Origin: Chitinophagales bacterium | Lineage (GTDB): Bacteria > Bacteroidota > Bacteroidia > Chitinophagales > Saprospiraceae | DNA length: 64,000 nt | Direction: 5' to 3' | Assembly: GCA_013299105.1 (NCBI GenBank) | Contig: JAAFJY010000015.1 | Span: 1-64,000 of the forward strand | Shown: positions 24,729 to 33,446 of the stretch, piece after piece | How positions within the stretch are numbered: the first letter of the stretch is position 1 | Layout of the letters: every line of letters begins with the position of its first letter | The notes under the pieces: generated by a model | The model's database searches: none | Told to the model about the DNA's origin: nothing | What the model saw: the letters and a program-made list of their open reading frames with translations, nothing else | Program-made: the position numbers and the translations under genes

Positions 24729-26630
24729 TTACGCCATATACTCCCAAGCGCTCTGGTATTCGCCTACTTTTTCACAATATTCTAAAAAAGACATGTAAAA
24801 ACGATTGTTGCCGATGGTAGCGCTGTCGCCCACGATGATCAATTGCTTGCGGGCACGGGTCATGGCCACATTCATGCGGCGATAATCACTCAAAAAACCG
24901 ATGTCGGCCTTGGTATTGGAACGTACCAGGGAGATGTAAACCACATCGCGTTCTTGGCCCTGAAAGCCATCGATGGTATTGACGCTGATGTTGAGTTTTT
25001 GTAAAATGGAGTCTTCAGCAACGGCTTCTACCATCAAGGTTACTTGCTCGCGGTAGGGAGAAATGAGGGCGATGCTGGGCGATTCACGGTCTAAATAGGC
25101 TTCTGCCAACAAGTAAAGGTGCTCCCTCAAAACCTGAAATTCCTCAGGATTGTACTTGCTCTGGTAAGCCTTGTGCATTTTTTCATCAAATCCGCAGCCT
25201 GCTGTATCAATGAAAACGACTGGGGCATTGCGCTCAATGTTAAGGCGCTGGTGCTTAACCTGTGGGGCTGCTTCCAATTCGTTTTGATAAAACTGCTTGT
25301 TGGAGAAATTCATGATTTCCTCGTTCATGCGGTACTGGACCTTGAGCAGAGCCTGTTCGGGAATGCGTTTTAGGCATTTTTCGATCAAGGTGACGTTGAA
25401 ACCTCCTTTGCTTGCTGCTTGCGATTTTACAGTTGGAGGCAACTGAAAGGGATCACCAGTCAGGATCACTTTTGAGGCTTTGGTGATCGGAATCCAAGTG
25501 GCAGGTTCCAAGGCTTGGGCTGCCTCGTCAATGACCACTGTGCGAAACTTGCGCTGGCCCAACACCGAATGGGCAGAGCCCACTAAAGTACAACAAATGA
25601 CCTTGGCACTTTCGAGGATCGAATCAATCAGGCGGTCTTCCAACTGGTTGGCCCAAGCCGACATCTCCTGGGCTTCTTGCTCCAGTCTGCGGCGTTCGGT
25701 GTAGGCTTCAAAACCGCGTCGATCTCTCATTTTATTGGCTTGGCGCCGGTAATCTGCGGCCTGGATTTTGACTTTTTTGATGTTCTTGCTCTCCGGATGC
25801 TCCGAGACCTGGTATTCAAGCGTATGCTGCAAAAGATTGTCGTCAACCCTAGAAATGTTTCCAATCCTAACGACTGGTAGTCCCTCTTTGGCCAGTTTTT
25901 CAGTCAATAAGTCCACAGCGGTATTGCTGGGAGCACAAACCAAAACAGTATTTTCGGTTTCGCACAACAACCTGATGGCTTGGACCAGGGTAGTGGTCTT
26001 TCCGGTTCCCGGAGGGCCATGCACCAAGGCTACATCGCGGGCGGCCAGGATGTGCTCGATGGCTTGGTTTTGCGAAGCATTCAAGCCAGGGATATTGACT
26101 TTATGCTCAAAAGGGCTAAACAGTGCGGGAGCTTGTCCCAATAAAATAGACCTCAACTCAAGCAAACGCCCCTTGTTGGCCGCCATGACTTGAGCAAGGG
26201 CTTTTTCCATTTCGGTATAAGTGCGTTCGTCAAAAAGCATATCCACTGCCAATTGACCGCTGCCTACCCAATCGGGCAAATCCCTGGTGTTGAGGATGAT
26301 GCGCATGCGATCCTTGTCCACAAAGTAGATCACCCCACTGCGCTCTGGATTTGGGGTTTCAGTGTTTTGGGTGAAAAAACGCACCGTTTTACCCGATCTG
26401 AACTGGTGTTCCTGCCCCTTGCCTTGGGTTCGTTCCACCAACACAAAGGCTCGTTCACCAATGGTGTATCCCGACTGGACCACATTCAAGGGGTACCAGG
26501 CCAAGCCTTTGGCACGCCGCTGCTCAATCGTCAGGCTCTCCATGAGTTTGCGATGTTGATCAAAGTCCTCAGCGCGCTCAATTTTGAGTAATTCGGTGAG
26601 GCGGACCAATTCTTCGAGCTTTTTGTGCAT
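24729..26630 (-). CDS. Superfamily 1 helicase, UPF1/IGHMBP2-like
   Basis: A 633-aa DNA/RNA helicase. Motifs in order: Q-motif area LNASQNQAIEHIL, Walker A GPPGTGKTTTLV (about residue 205), Ia VLVCAPSNTAVDLL, Walker B VVIDEAAQALEP, III LTGDPFQLPPT, IV QYRMN, V TIDGFQGQERDVV and VI MNVAMTRARKQLIIVGD. The N-terminal 170 residues contain the beta-barrel insertion expected of SMUBP-2-like enzymes. An active 5'-3' helicase is likely; its cellular role in bacteria is unclear. MHKKLEEL at 26630 is preferred over an ATG at 26666. Confidence 0.88.
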   Translation of the reverse strand: MHKKLEELVRLTELLKIERAEDFDQHRKLMESLTIEQRRAKGLAWYPLNVVQSGYTIGERAFVLVERTQGKGQEHQFRSGKTVRFFTQNTETPNPERSGVIYFVDKDRMRIILNTRDLPDWVGSGQLAVDMLFDERTYTEMEKALAQVMAANKGRLLELRSILLGQAPALFSPFEHKVNIPGLNASQNQAIEHILAARDVALVHGPPGTGKTTTLVQAIRLLCETENTVLVCAPSNTAVDLLTEKLAKEGLPVVRIGNISRVDDNLLQHTLEYQVSEHPESKNIKKVKIQAADYRRQANKMRDRRGFEAYTERRRLEQEAQEMSAWANQLEDRLIDSILESAKVICCTLVGSAHSVLGQRKFRTVVIDEAAQALEPATWIPITKASKVILTGDPFQLPPTVKSQAASKGGFNVTLIEKCLKRIPEQALLKVQYRMNEEIMNFSNKQFYQNELEAAPQVKHQRLNIERNAPVVFIDTAGCGFDEKMHKAYQSKYNPEEFQVLREHLYLLAEAYLDRESPSIALISPYREQVTLMVEAVAEDSILQKLNISVNTIDGFQGQERDVVYISLVRSNTKADIGFLSDYRRMNVAMTRARKQLIIVGDSATIGNNRFYMSFLEYCEKVGEYQSAWEYMA

Positions 26631-26759
26631 GTGATCAAAGGTGCAAAAGGCAATAAAACGGCCCAAAATACACCCTTGTGTTCAATGTTTACTTGTATTT
26701 TTTTCTTTTTATGGCTAAAAAAATACAAAATCACTCCGAATGTTGGGACTTAGAGCTTA

Positions 26760-27044
26760 GTGACAAGCCACGAATAAACCTTACCAAATCGCAACTGCGT
26801 TGCCTCGCTGCGCGAGGCCACTTTTGGAACACGGATGAAATTGGGTTTGGGTGTGCTTGTTTGGGTTTGAGTGTGAAGAAACCTCGTTTTCAATTGGAGA
26901 CTAAACTTAATCTCGAAGCCCACACACCCGAACTCACACTTACACACTCCACACCCTTTCTTGCGGATTTCCAGCATGACGTTGACCGTTACGTTGACAT
27001 GCGTGTTTCTTAAAAACTGGAAAGGTTTATTTTTGAACCGTTAC
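26760..27044 (+). repeat. Dispersed repeat R1 (285 bp)
   Basis: A GT/AC-rich, internally palindromic element. By eye it is a near-complete inverted copy of R2 (41457-41727). Landmarks are CGCAACTGCGTTGCCTCGC near 26787, GGTGTGCTTGTTTGGGTTTG, TTTTCAATTGG, CTCGAAGCCCACACACCC, GCATGACGTTGACC near 26974 and CTGGAAAGGTTTATTTTTG near 27017. It abuts the phzF-like stop codon. Open frames across it are by-products of the repeat composition. Confidence 0.85.
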
Positions 27045-27830
27045 TTACACCCAAATGGTCCCCTGTAGATATGTTTGTGCCTGACCACCAAGGCTTACCC
27101 GCTCGCCATTTAAGTTGCATTGCAAATATCCTTGACGAGAGCCACCCTGCACTGCTGAAATAGAAGTTTTGCCCAAAACAGCAGCCCAATATGGCGTCAG
27201 CAACGTATGAGCTGAACCCGTTACGGGATCTTCGTTGATGCCAAAATTGGGGTAAAAGCAGCGAGAAGCAATATCAGTATCTACCCCTTTTGCAGTAAGG
27301 ATCAAGCCCCTGCCAGCGATCTTGGCAACTAAAGCTGGGTCGGGTTGAAAAGCCCATAATGCTTCAGCGGAGTCGATTTGCACCAATACATCATCGGTGC
27401 CAAGGGCACAATTGAGGATGTTCAAGCCACTTGTTGCCGCTTGGATTGTTTTGGTCAATTCGTATGGTTTAGGAAAATCCGTGGGGAAATCCATCGCATA
27501 ACCTGCTGCTGCTTTTGCTACCACAAGCTGTCCACCCAAGGTTTCAAAAACCAGTTTTTCCACCTCTACTCCGAGGTGATTGAACAAGATATGTGCGCTC
27601 GCTAAAGTAGCATGACCACACAACCTCACCTCCATTGCAGGCGTAAACCAGCGCAAATGATAGTGATCACCCCGTTTTACAAAATAAGCGGTTTCAGAAA
27701 GATTGTTTTCGGCGGCAATGTTTTGCAAAACTTGGTCTGGCAACCACTCATCCAATGGCACTACGGCAGCAGGATTGCCCTGAAAAACGGCTGGTGCGAA
27801 TGCATCGACCTGGTAAATTGTTAATTCCAC
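27045..27830 (-). CDS. PhzF-family epimerase/isomerase-like protein
   Basis: A 261-aa member of the diaminopimelate-epimerase-fold PhzF family. The N-terminus ELTIYQVDAFAPAVFQGNPAAVVPL, the catalytic-region Glu in NNLSETAYFV, LRWFTPAMEVRLCGHATLASA and the C-terminal NEDPVTGSAHTLLTPYWA are the family hallmarks. The substrate is unknown; most genomic PhzF-like proteins are uncharacterised. The start is uncertain: a GTG at 27830 gives the usual N-terminus, while a TTG at 27857 would overlap the DUF819 stop by four bases. Either way it is the last gene of the Clp-like/DUF819/PhzF run. Confidence 0.85.
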   Translation of the reverse strand: MELTIYQVDAFAPAVFQGNPAAVVPLDEWLPDQVLQNIAAENNLSETAYFVKRGDHYHLRWFTPAMEVRLCGHATLASAHILFNHLGVEVEKLVFETLGGQLVVAKAAAGYAMDFPTDFPKPYELTKTIQAATSGLNILNCALGTDDVLVQIDSAEALWAFQPDPALVAKIAGRGLILTAKGVDTDIASRCFYPNFGINEDPVTGSAHTLLTPYWAAVLGKTSISAVQGGSRQGYLQCNLNGERVSLGGQAQTYLQGTIWV

Positions 27831-27853
27831 GATGAAAGGTTTTTTCCCTTTTT

Positions 27854-28984
27854 TCAAGGGTTGAAGTACATGTACAATTTCCCCACCAGGCTGCCCAGGT
27901 AATTGGCCAAGGCAATGCCAGCCAAAGCCGCAGCAATGCCCGGAAGGATTAGTTTAGGATTGTTCAGCACCGTGGAAATCTGTGGGATAAAAGGTGGGCC
28001 AAAGATAGTGGCCGTAGAGGTAACCATGAAAGCTTCGAGGTCAATTTTAAATATTTTGGCCAAAATTAAGTGCAAAAGCACCGTGCCAAGCAAGGTGATG
28101 GCGGCAAAAAGCAAGATTTTCGGCCCATTGTCTTGCAATTGAGTCAGGTCAGCCATCAGACCAAGGCAAATGCAAAACATCATCAAAAGGTATTCACCCA
28201 CCACAAAACTGCCTTTGAGCCTTCGGATAAAGGGCAGACTTGCTGCAATCAAACTCAAAGTGGTGAGCAATAACATGAGCGCCGATTGATTGATTTTTCC
28301 AGTCAATAAAATTGTTAAGCCAATGGACAAACCTGCCACTACCACCGCAGAAAATAAGCATTTCAATACGTCTTTCCAGTCGGTTCGTACTTGTGCATAG
28401 GTCTCATCATTGGCGTTCAAAGCCTGAATTCGTGCATTGTTCAAGGGCAAAAAACGCCCAAACAAGCTGGGGCCAATGGAACTGAGCAATAGCAAGTAAA
28501 CGCCGCCCGTCATCACATCGGCGGCATTGACCAGGGTGATAAAATTGGCATCTGCTCCCAAGGTTTGCCCGACTGCAAAAAGATTGACCGTGCCCCCGAT
28601 GTAAACGCCGATTAACATGCCCAGCGCTTGACCGATATTGGGCAAGGTATTGAAAAAGAAAAAAGCCAACATAACTGGTGCCAAAACTGCTGATAAAACG
28701 GCCAAACCAAAAGACGCCAGCAAAGGGCGCAGGTTTTTGCGGATGAAAACAAAATCGGACGCATACAAGAGCAAGGGCAAGGCCAAAGCGATGCACAAAC
28801 CAGCGCAGGTTTCTCTAAATTCGGTACTGCTTTCGATCAAATGCGTGTTGCTGACCACCATGCCGACGACGTAACACAAAACCACCGGACTGAAAAAACT
28901 GCCCAACTTGAAGCGTTGATTGGCTTGTACAGCGAGGTAGGGAAAAAACAGGATAAGGATGATCAGCAGCGTTACTTGGATCAT
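27854..28984 (-). CDS. DUF819 family integral membrane protein
   Basis: A 376-aa protein with about ten hydrophobic segments, beginning MIQVTLLIILILFFPYLAV. The conserved stretch GQALGMLIGVYIGGTVNL followed by a second glycine-rich segment near the C-terminus (TATIFGPPFIPQIS) fits the DUF819 (YjcL-like) family, which looks like a two-repeat transporter of unknown substrate. The ATG at 28984 starts directly at the first membrane segment; an upstream start at 29083 would overlap the Clp-like gene. It lies 17 nt after the Clp-like gene and next to phzF-like. Confidence 0.75.
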   Translation of the reverse strand: MIQVTLLIILILFFPYLAVQANQRFKLGSFFSPVVLCYVVGMVVSNTHLIESSTEFRETCAGLCIALALPLLLYASDFVFIRKNLRPLLASFGLAVLSAVLAPVMLAFFFFNTLPNIGQALGMLIGVYIGGTVNLFAVGQTLGADANFITLVNAADVMTGGVYLLLLSSIGPSLFGRFLPLNNARIQALNANDETYAQVRTDWKDVLKCLFSAVVVAGLSIGLTILLTGKINQSALMLLLTTLSLIAASLPFIRRLKGSFVVGEYLLMMFCICLGLMADLTQLQDNGPKILLFAAITLLGTVLLHLILAKIFKIDLEAFMVTSTATIFGPPFIPQISTVLNNPKLILPGIAAALAGIALANYLGSLVGKLYMYFNP

Positions 28985-29001
28985 GAAAGGCAGGTGTTTT
29001 T

Positions 29002-31275
29002 TTACTTGGTATTGATTTGCAAACCCAACTGATAGTCCAATTCCAATACCATGTTGCGGGCCTGTGGATTGGCCAAAATCCAAGCGGCCAGCGGCGTGGT
29101 AATCAATTGCTCGATGGCCCTTTGCATGGGGCGGGCGCCGAGTTTTTCGTCAAAACCCGTTTCCATGAGCATGTCGATGATCTGCTCACTGAACTCCAGG
29201 CGGATGTTTTTGTAAACGAAGCCCTCGCGGTTGTTCAATTCGTTCAGTTCGCGGATGGCCAATTTGCGGATTCCTTCACGGTCGAGTGGACTGAAAACCA
29301 CAATGGAGTCGATGCGATTGGCAAATTCCGGACGGAAATGCTTGGCGATGGCCGATTGGTAGTGGTTTTCATTGCTGGTGGTGTCCTTAAAAGTCACCGG
29401 GCCACGATTGGAAGCACCCAGGTTGGTGGTCATGATGATGATGGTGTTTTTGAAAAAGGTCAGGCGACCAAAACCATCGACTAAAACACCCTCATCCAGC
29501 ATCCCCAGCAAGGCATCAAAGATGGCGGGATGGGCTTTTTCCACTTCGTCCAAAAGCAAGACTGCAAAGGGTTTTTGCCGAATTTCGCGAATCAAGTATC
29601 CCGCCTCTGAGCCGCTTCCGATTAAGCGATCGAGCTGGTAAGGGTGCTGGTATTCGCTCATGTCGATGCGTACCAGGGGTGATTTTTGCTTGCCAGCTCC
29701 AAAAAAGTAATCGGCCAAAGCCTTGGCAGAGGCCGTTTTGCCCACCCCCGTCGGACCTGCAAAAATCATGGTGGTGATGGGGCGATGTGGATCGTTTAGG
29801 CCAGCTTTGAAAATTTTCACCAGCGTACACAATTGGTCAATCGCCTGGTCTTGGCCAATGATGCGTTTTTCAAAAAACTGCCTCAATTCGGTTTCTTGCA
29901 ATTCCAATTCATCGTCGATCAGTTGATTGGGCAAGCCGGTTTGCTGCAAAAATTGCTGGTAAACGTGGCTGTCTTCGATATTGGCGCGTACATCAAGCTT
30001 GGCATCATTGAGGCATTTGCCCATGAACTTGATGATCTTGCCTGGAAAACTTTCGTAGGGAAAAAAACGAGCCAAGAGCCGATAAGCCAAGTCCATGCTG
30101 CTGTTGGAAATAGAGACCTTGTGGATGCTTTGGGCAAAAAGCTGGTACTGCTCCATGATTTTGCGGATCTGCCAGTCGGCGAGTTCTTCCAGGTTGATGA
30201 CGTGAAAGTTTTGCACAAAACCGGGCAGCAAGCGGCGCATGCTTTCCAGCTCTTGTGGGGTGGCTTCCCCGATCATTTGGATTTTCCCTTGTTGTAAACT
30301 GGGCGAGAAAAAAGCTGCCACGCTGTCTTCTGGTCCCGTACCGCCCGTCATGAGCAAGCGAATGATCGATACGATCCATAAGATGCCATTGTTGGCTACG
30401 GCATCGTCGATGATTTCTTCGCAGTTTTCCTGCCATTCGCCTAAATATTTGGCACTGCCAGTGATGCGTTGGGGCAGAATGCGCCAGACCTGGAGGTTTA
30501 GCTTGTTGCTGCGTGCCCGGTTGGTTATTTTTTTGACTGCTTGTTGTAAAATGGCGCTTTTACCTGCTCCGGGTGCGCCTACGATCAGCACATTCACCCG
30601 CGAGCCGAGCACTTTTTCCACCACCTGCTCGATGTACTTGTCCACTTCCCAAGCGGCTTCGGGGGCCAAGCGGTTGAGGCGGCGCACTGCCTTCGTTGGT
30701 GGGTATTGCTCGCCAATTTTTGAGAGGCTTCCTTTCTTTCGGCGCTTGGCCCAGATGTTGTCCCACTGGTAATCGTCCTTGTTTTTTACCCTGAGCTCGA
30801 TTGTGCTGATTTTGGGTTTGCCCATGCGCAGCATTCTGTAAACCAAGGCAGGGTCTTGGGTGTTCAAAAAACTCAGGGCCACGTACTGCACCAAGGGCTC
30901 CAACTGGGCCTCCTCGTAATAGGAAAACTGCTTGTTGAATAAAGGCAGGTAACAATTGAAAAAACCATAACCACTTTGCCCATATACAACTGGTAGGGAG
31001 ATTTCTACATCTTGGGTCAAAGGGTGGATGCTATTGCCAGTAACGACCGAGGGTTTGAATTTTATTTTCAGGGTCTTGTATTGCGGATCTTCGATAGCGA
31101 GGTTGGGCCAAGTACCATTCTTTCGGTATTCGCGCTGCAATTGGTGCAACAATTTCACCTTCAGCGAGTCCAAATCAGCTGACATGCACTGTTGGGGCTC
31201 GTCACTGACCAGTAGGCCAATCACTTGTTCAGCTTGCAACTCGTAATAAAGAATAGGGTAGCTTAGGCGATCCAT
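29002..31275 (-). CDS. Clp/Hsp100-like AAA+ protein with degenerate first ATPase domain
   Basis: A 757-aa protein. Residues 1-210 are a domain I do not recognise, not the double Clp N repeat. D1 keeps Walker A (GAPGAGKSA, about 233) but has no Asp-Glu Walker B: the expected ILFIDEIH is ILWIVSII, and the usual ERRF arginine-finger region reads LPGFVQNF. D2 is intact: Walker A GPTGVGKTASAKALA (about 508), Walker B VLLLDEVEKAHP, sensor MTTNLGA, arginine-finger region RPEFANRID, and the C-terminal GARPMQRAIEQLI. There is no long ClpB-type M-domain. Only D2 is likely to hydrolyse ATP. An unfoldase or disaggregase role is inferred. Confidence 0.8.
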   Translation of the reverse strand: MDRLSYPILYYELQAEQVIGLLVSDEPQQCMSADLDSLKVKLLHQLQREYRKNGTWPNLAIEDPQYKTLKIKFKPSVVTGNSIHPLTQDVEISLPVVYGQSGYGFFNCYLPLFNKQFSYYEEAQLEPLVQYVALSFLNTQDPALVYRMLRMGKPKISTIELRVKNKDDYQWDNIWAKRRKKGSLSKIGEQYPPTKAVRRLNRLAPEAAWEVDKYIEQVVEKVLGSRVNVLIVGAPGAGKSAILQQAVKKITNRARSNKLNLQVWRILPQRITGSAKYLGEWQENCEEIIDDAVANNGILWIVSIIRLLMTGGTGPEDSVAAFFSPSLQQGKIQMIGEATPQELESMRRLLPGFVQNFHVINLEELADWQIRKIMEQYQLFAQSIHKVSISNSSMDLAYRLLARFFPYESFPGKIIKFMGKCLNDAKLDVRANIEDSHVYQQFLQQTGLPNQLIDDELELQETELRQFFEKRIIGQDQAIDQLCTLVKIFKAGLNDPHRPITTMIFAGPTGVGKTASAKALADYFFGAGKQKSPLVRIDMSEYQHPYQLDRLIGSGSEAGYLIREIRQKPFAVLLLDEVEKAHPAIFDALLGMLDEGVLVDGFGRLTFFKNTIIIMTTNLGASNRGPVTFKDTTSNENHYQSAIAKHFRPEFANRIDSIVVFSPLDREGIRKLAIRELNELNNREGFVYKNIRLEFSEQIIDMLMETGFDEKLGARPMQRAIEQLITTPLAAWILANPQARNMVLELDYQLGLQINTK

Positions 31276-31387
31276 GTTGTATTAAGTTTAGGGGTTGAGA
31301 AGTTGAGAAGATGGGCCTGCATGGAAGATTTCAGTTTGCTTAGACATTCGTTAGCTAGGTTTGTGTTGTTGCAAATTATGAAAACTG

Positions 31388-31621
31388 AAAACTTCGTAGA
31401 AGTTACACGTTTGTAGCACTTGGTGGCCCCCCTTCTTTGGAACTTCGTAGAAGTTTCACGTTATTGCATCATATTGGTTTTTAATGGTTTGTGGTGTATT
31501 TGGAAAGGGCATTGTCGAAACAATTAGATGCGCACTTTTTTAACGCTATTTTAACGTGAGACTTCTCCGAAGTCAGGCCCCTTAGCTTGCCCTTAGCTAC
31601 AAACGTGCCACTTCTCCGAAG
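31388..31621. repeat. Nested palindrome with four ACTTC-GAAGT hairpins
   Basis: Four short palindromes lie in nested order: ACTTCGTAGAAGT with downstream ACACGTTTGTAG (31388), ACTTCGTAGAAGT with TTCACGTTA (31443), then the complements TAACGTGAGACTTCTCCGAAGT (31552, broken at TAACGTGAG-ACTTC) and CTACAAACGTGCC before ACTTCTCCGAAGT (31601). The outer and inner pairs match across a 230-bp element. It fills most of the gap between the RlmI-like and Clp-like genes. Confidence 0.7.
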
Positions 31622-31730
31622 TGCTTAGTGAAAAACAAGGACTCATTTCGGAATATAAGATTCTCCAAAAGAGGGCGCATCCCAAACTTTCCCACAAAAT
31701 CCCTTCTTCTCAACTCCTCAACTTTTATTT

Positions 31731-32912
31731 TCACTCCACATACACCACCAATCCCTTCAAATACTCGCCTTCCGGATGAAAAAGGCTAACCGGGTGATCA
31801 GCGGGTTGCGACAATTGGTGCATGACCCTGATTTGCCGACCTGCTTCGATGGCCGCAGCTACGATGCTGTCGTAAAACAACTGTTTGTTGACCACCTGCG
31901 AGCAAGAGAAAGTGAAAAGAATGCCACCGGGGCTGATTTTCTTCAAGGCCAGGGCATTGAGGCGCATGTAGCCCTTTACGGCGTTGTGCCTTTTTTCCAT
32001 GCTTTTGGCAAAGGCGGGCGGATCGACTACCATGACATCATAAACTCCAGCTTCTTGTTGGTCCAGAAATTTCATCACATCGGCGGTGTAAGACACATGC
32101 TGATCCGCTGAAAATTCATTCAAAGCCACGTTTTTATCGGTCAATTCCATCGCTTTGGCCGAGACATCCACGGAATGTACCATTTTTGCCCCTGCTTCGA
32201 GGGCGTAAATGGAAAATCCACCCGTGTAGCAAAAAGCGTTGAGTACTTTTTTGCCATCGACATATTGCCCCAAAAGGCGGCGATTTTCGCGTTGATCGAG
32301 GAAAAAACCAGTTTTTTGGCCACTTTCCCAATCCACCCAGAAGCGCTTGCCGTGTTCTTTGACCTCTCCTGGTGTCGCCTGGCCAAAGACATATTCATTT
32401 TTGAAGGTGGCTCCGTAATTGCCAGGCAAGCTTTCCGCGCTTTTGTCATAAACCGCTTTCAGTTTTTTGCCCAAAACCACTTGCAAAGCCGCTACAATGG
32501 CCTCGCGGTCGCGGTGCATCCCGATGCTGTGGCATTGCATCACCGCAACCCCGTTGTAAAAGTCGATGATCAAGCCAGGTAGACCATCGCCTTCGGCATG
32601 AATCAGCCGAAAGCAATTGGTTTGGTCCTTGTCGTCCAAATCCAATACTTGTCGATAATGGTAGGCTTTTTGGATTTTCGCGGCCCAAAACTCGGCGTTG
32701 ATTTCCTGGTCTTGAAAACTGAGCAAGCGTACACAAATGCTGCCATCGTGGTAATGCCCCATGCCCACTACTTCGCCTTGGGCTGAGAGCACTTTGACCC
32801 ATTCACCGTCTTGTGGATTGCCTTTCTTTTTGGCTACTGCACCCGAAAAAACCCAGGGGTGGAAGCGCCGCACCGCTGCATCGCGTTTGTCTTTGAGGAT
32901 AAGTTCTTTCAT
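31731..32912 (-). CDS. RlmI-like 23S rRNA m5C methyltransferase
   Basis: A 393-aa protein with an N-terminal PUA domain (residues 1-75, LKDKRDAAVRRFHPWVFSGAV) and a class I methyltransferase domain. FCYTGGFSIYALEAGA is motif I with VDVSAKAMEL, MVVDPPAFAKS is motif IV, and FTFSCSQVV carries the catalytic-type cysteine. GQKTGFFLDQRENRRLL is characteristic of the RlmI/RlmKL group. RlmI methylates C1962 of E. coli 23S rRNA; the same target is inferred here. Confidence 0.88.
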   Translation of the reverse strand: MKELILKDKRDAAVRRFHPWVFSGAVAKKKGNPQDGEWVKVLSAQGEVVGMGHYHDGSICVRLLSFQDQEINAEFWAAKIQKAYHYRQVLDLDDKDQTNCFRLIHAEGDGLPGLIIDFYNGVAVMQCHSIGMHRDREAIVAALQVVLGKKLKAVYDKSAESLPGNYGATFKNEYVFGQATPGEVKEHGKRFWVDWESGQKTGFFLDQRENRRLLGQYVDGKKVLNAFCYTGGFSIYALEAGAKMVHSVDVSAKAMELTDKNVALNEFSADQHVSYTADVMKFLDQQEAGVYDVMVVDPPAFAKSMEKRHNAVKGYMRLNALALKKISPGGILFTFSCSQVVNKQLFYDSIVAAAIEAGRQIRVMHQLSQPADHPVSLFHPEGEYLKGLVVYVE

Positions 32913-32988
32913 CGGCGGAAAGATACGATGTTACGTCGAATATTTGCCAATATCCGTCGTTTCGCGGCGCTGGATCGCATGAATTTGC

Positions 32989-32996
32989 TATGTTTG
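32989..32996 (+). promoter_or_regulatory. -7 promoter box (TATGTTTG) for thioesterase-yihY
   Basis: A full TAnnTTTG match. Because an in-frame ATG at 32979 lies upstream of it, the box favours the GTG at 33033 as the thioesterase start. Confidence 0.5.
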
Positions 32997-33032
32997 CAGG
33001 CCGAGAGAAACTTTTCAAACCAAAACAGCATT

Positions 33033-33446
33033 GTGATCAGCTTCGACTACCAAAAACGAGTACGATACGGAGAAACCGACCAAATGGGCTACTTGTATTA
33101 CGGCAATTATGCCCAATACTACGAAATCGGTAGGGTAGAATTGATGCGGTCGCTGGGGGTTTCGTACAAAAAACTGGAAGAAGAACAGGGTATTATCATG
33201 CCAGTAATGAGTTTGAATATGCGCTTTGTTCGCCCGGCCAAGTACGATGAATTGCTGACCATCCGCACGACTTTGCGTGAATTGCCCGCGCAAAGCATTA
33301 CCTTCTACGTTGAAATTTTCAACGAGCAAAAAAAACTGCTCAATGGAGGCAGCGTAAAACTGTGTTTTGTGGATGCCAAAACCAATAAAACCCTACACAC
33401 CCCAGATGCTTTGATTCAAAAACTTCAAGCTTATTTTCAACCGTGA
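33033..33446 (+). CDS. YbgC/FadM-type acyl-CoA thioesterase
   Basis: A hot-dog-fold 4HBT protein of 137 aa from GTG 33033. The N-terminal FDYQKRVRYGETDQMGYLYYGNYAQYYEIGR carries the catalytic Asp of the group, followed by LRFVRPAKYDELLTI-like strands and SVKLCFVDAKTNK. It probably hydrolyses short or medium acyl-CoAs in the cytoplasm. The open frame extends upstream (ATG 32979), but a promoter box at 32989 argues against it. Its stop overlaps the GTG start of the YihY gene (GTGA), so the two are translationally coupled. Confidence 0.85.
   Translation: MISFDYQKRVRYGETDQMGYLYYGNYAQYYEIGRVELMRSLGVSYKKLEEEQGIIMPVMSLNMRFVRPAKYDELLTIRTTLRELPAQSITFYVEIFNEQKKLLNGGSVKLCFVDAKTNKTLHTPDALIQKLQAYFQP

Noticed and set aside
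26678-27013. Open frame covering repeat R1 (111 codons), and similar frames over R2 (41548-41997) and R5
   Set aside because: They follow the repeat sequence, include palindromic GT/AC tracts, and read differently in each copy, so they are not conserved as proteins.
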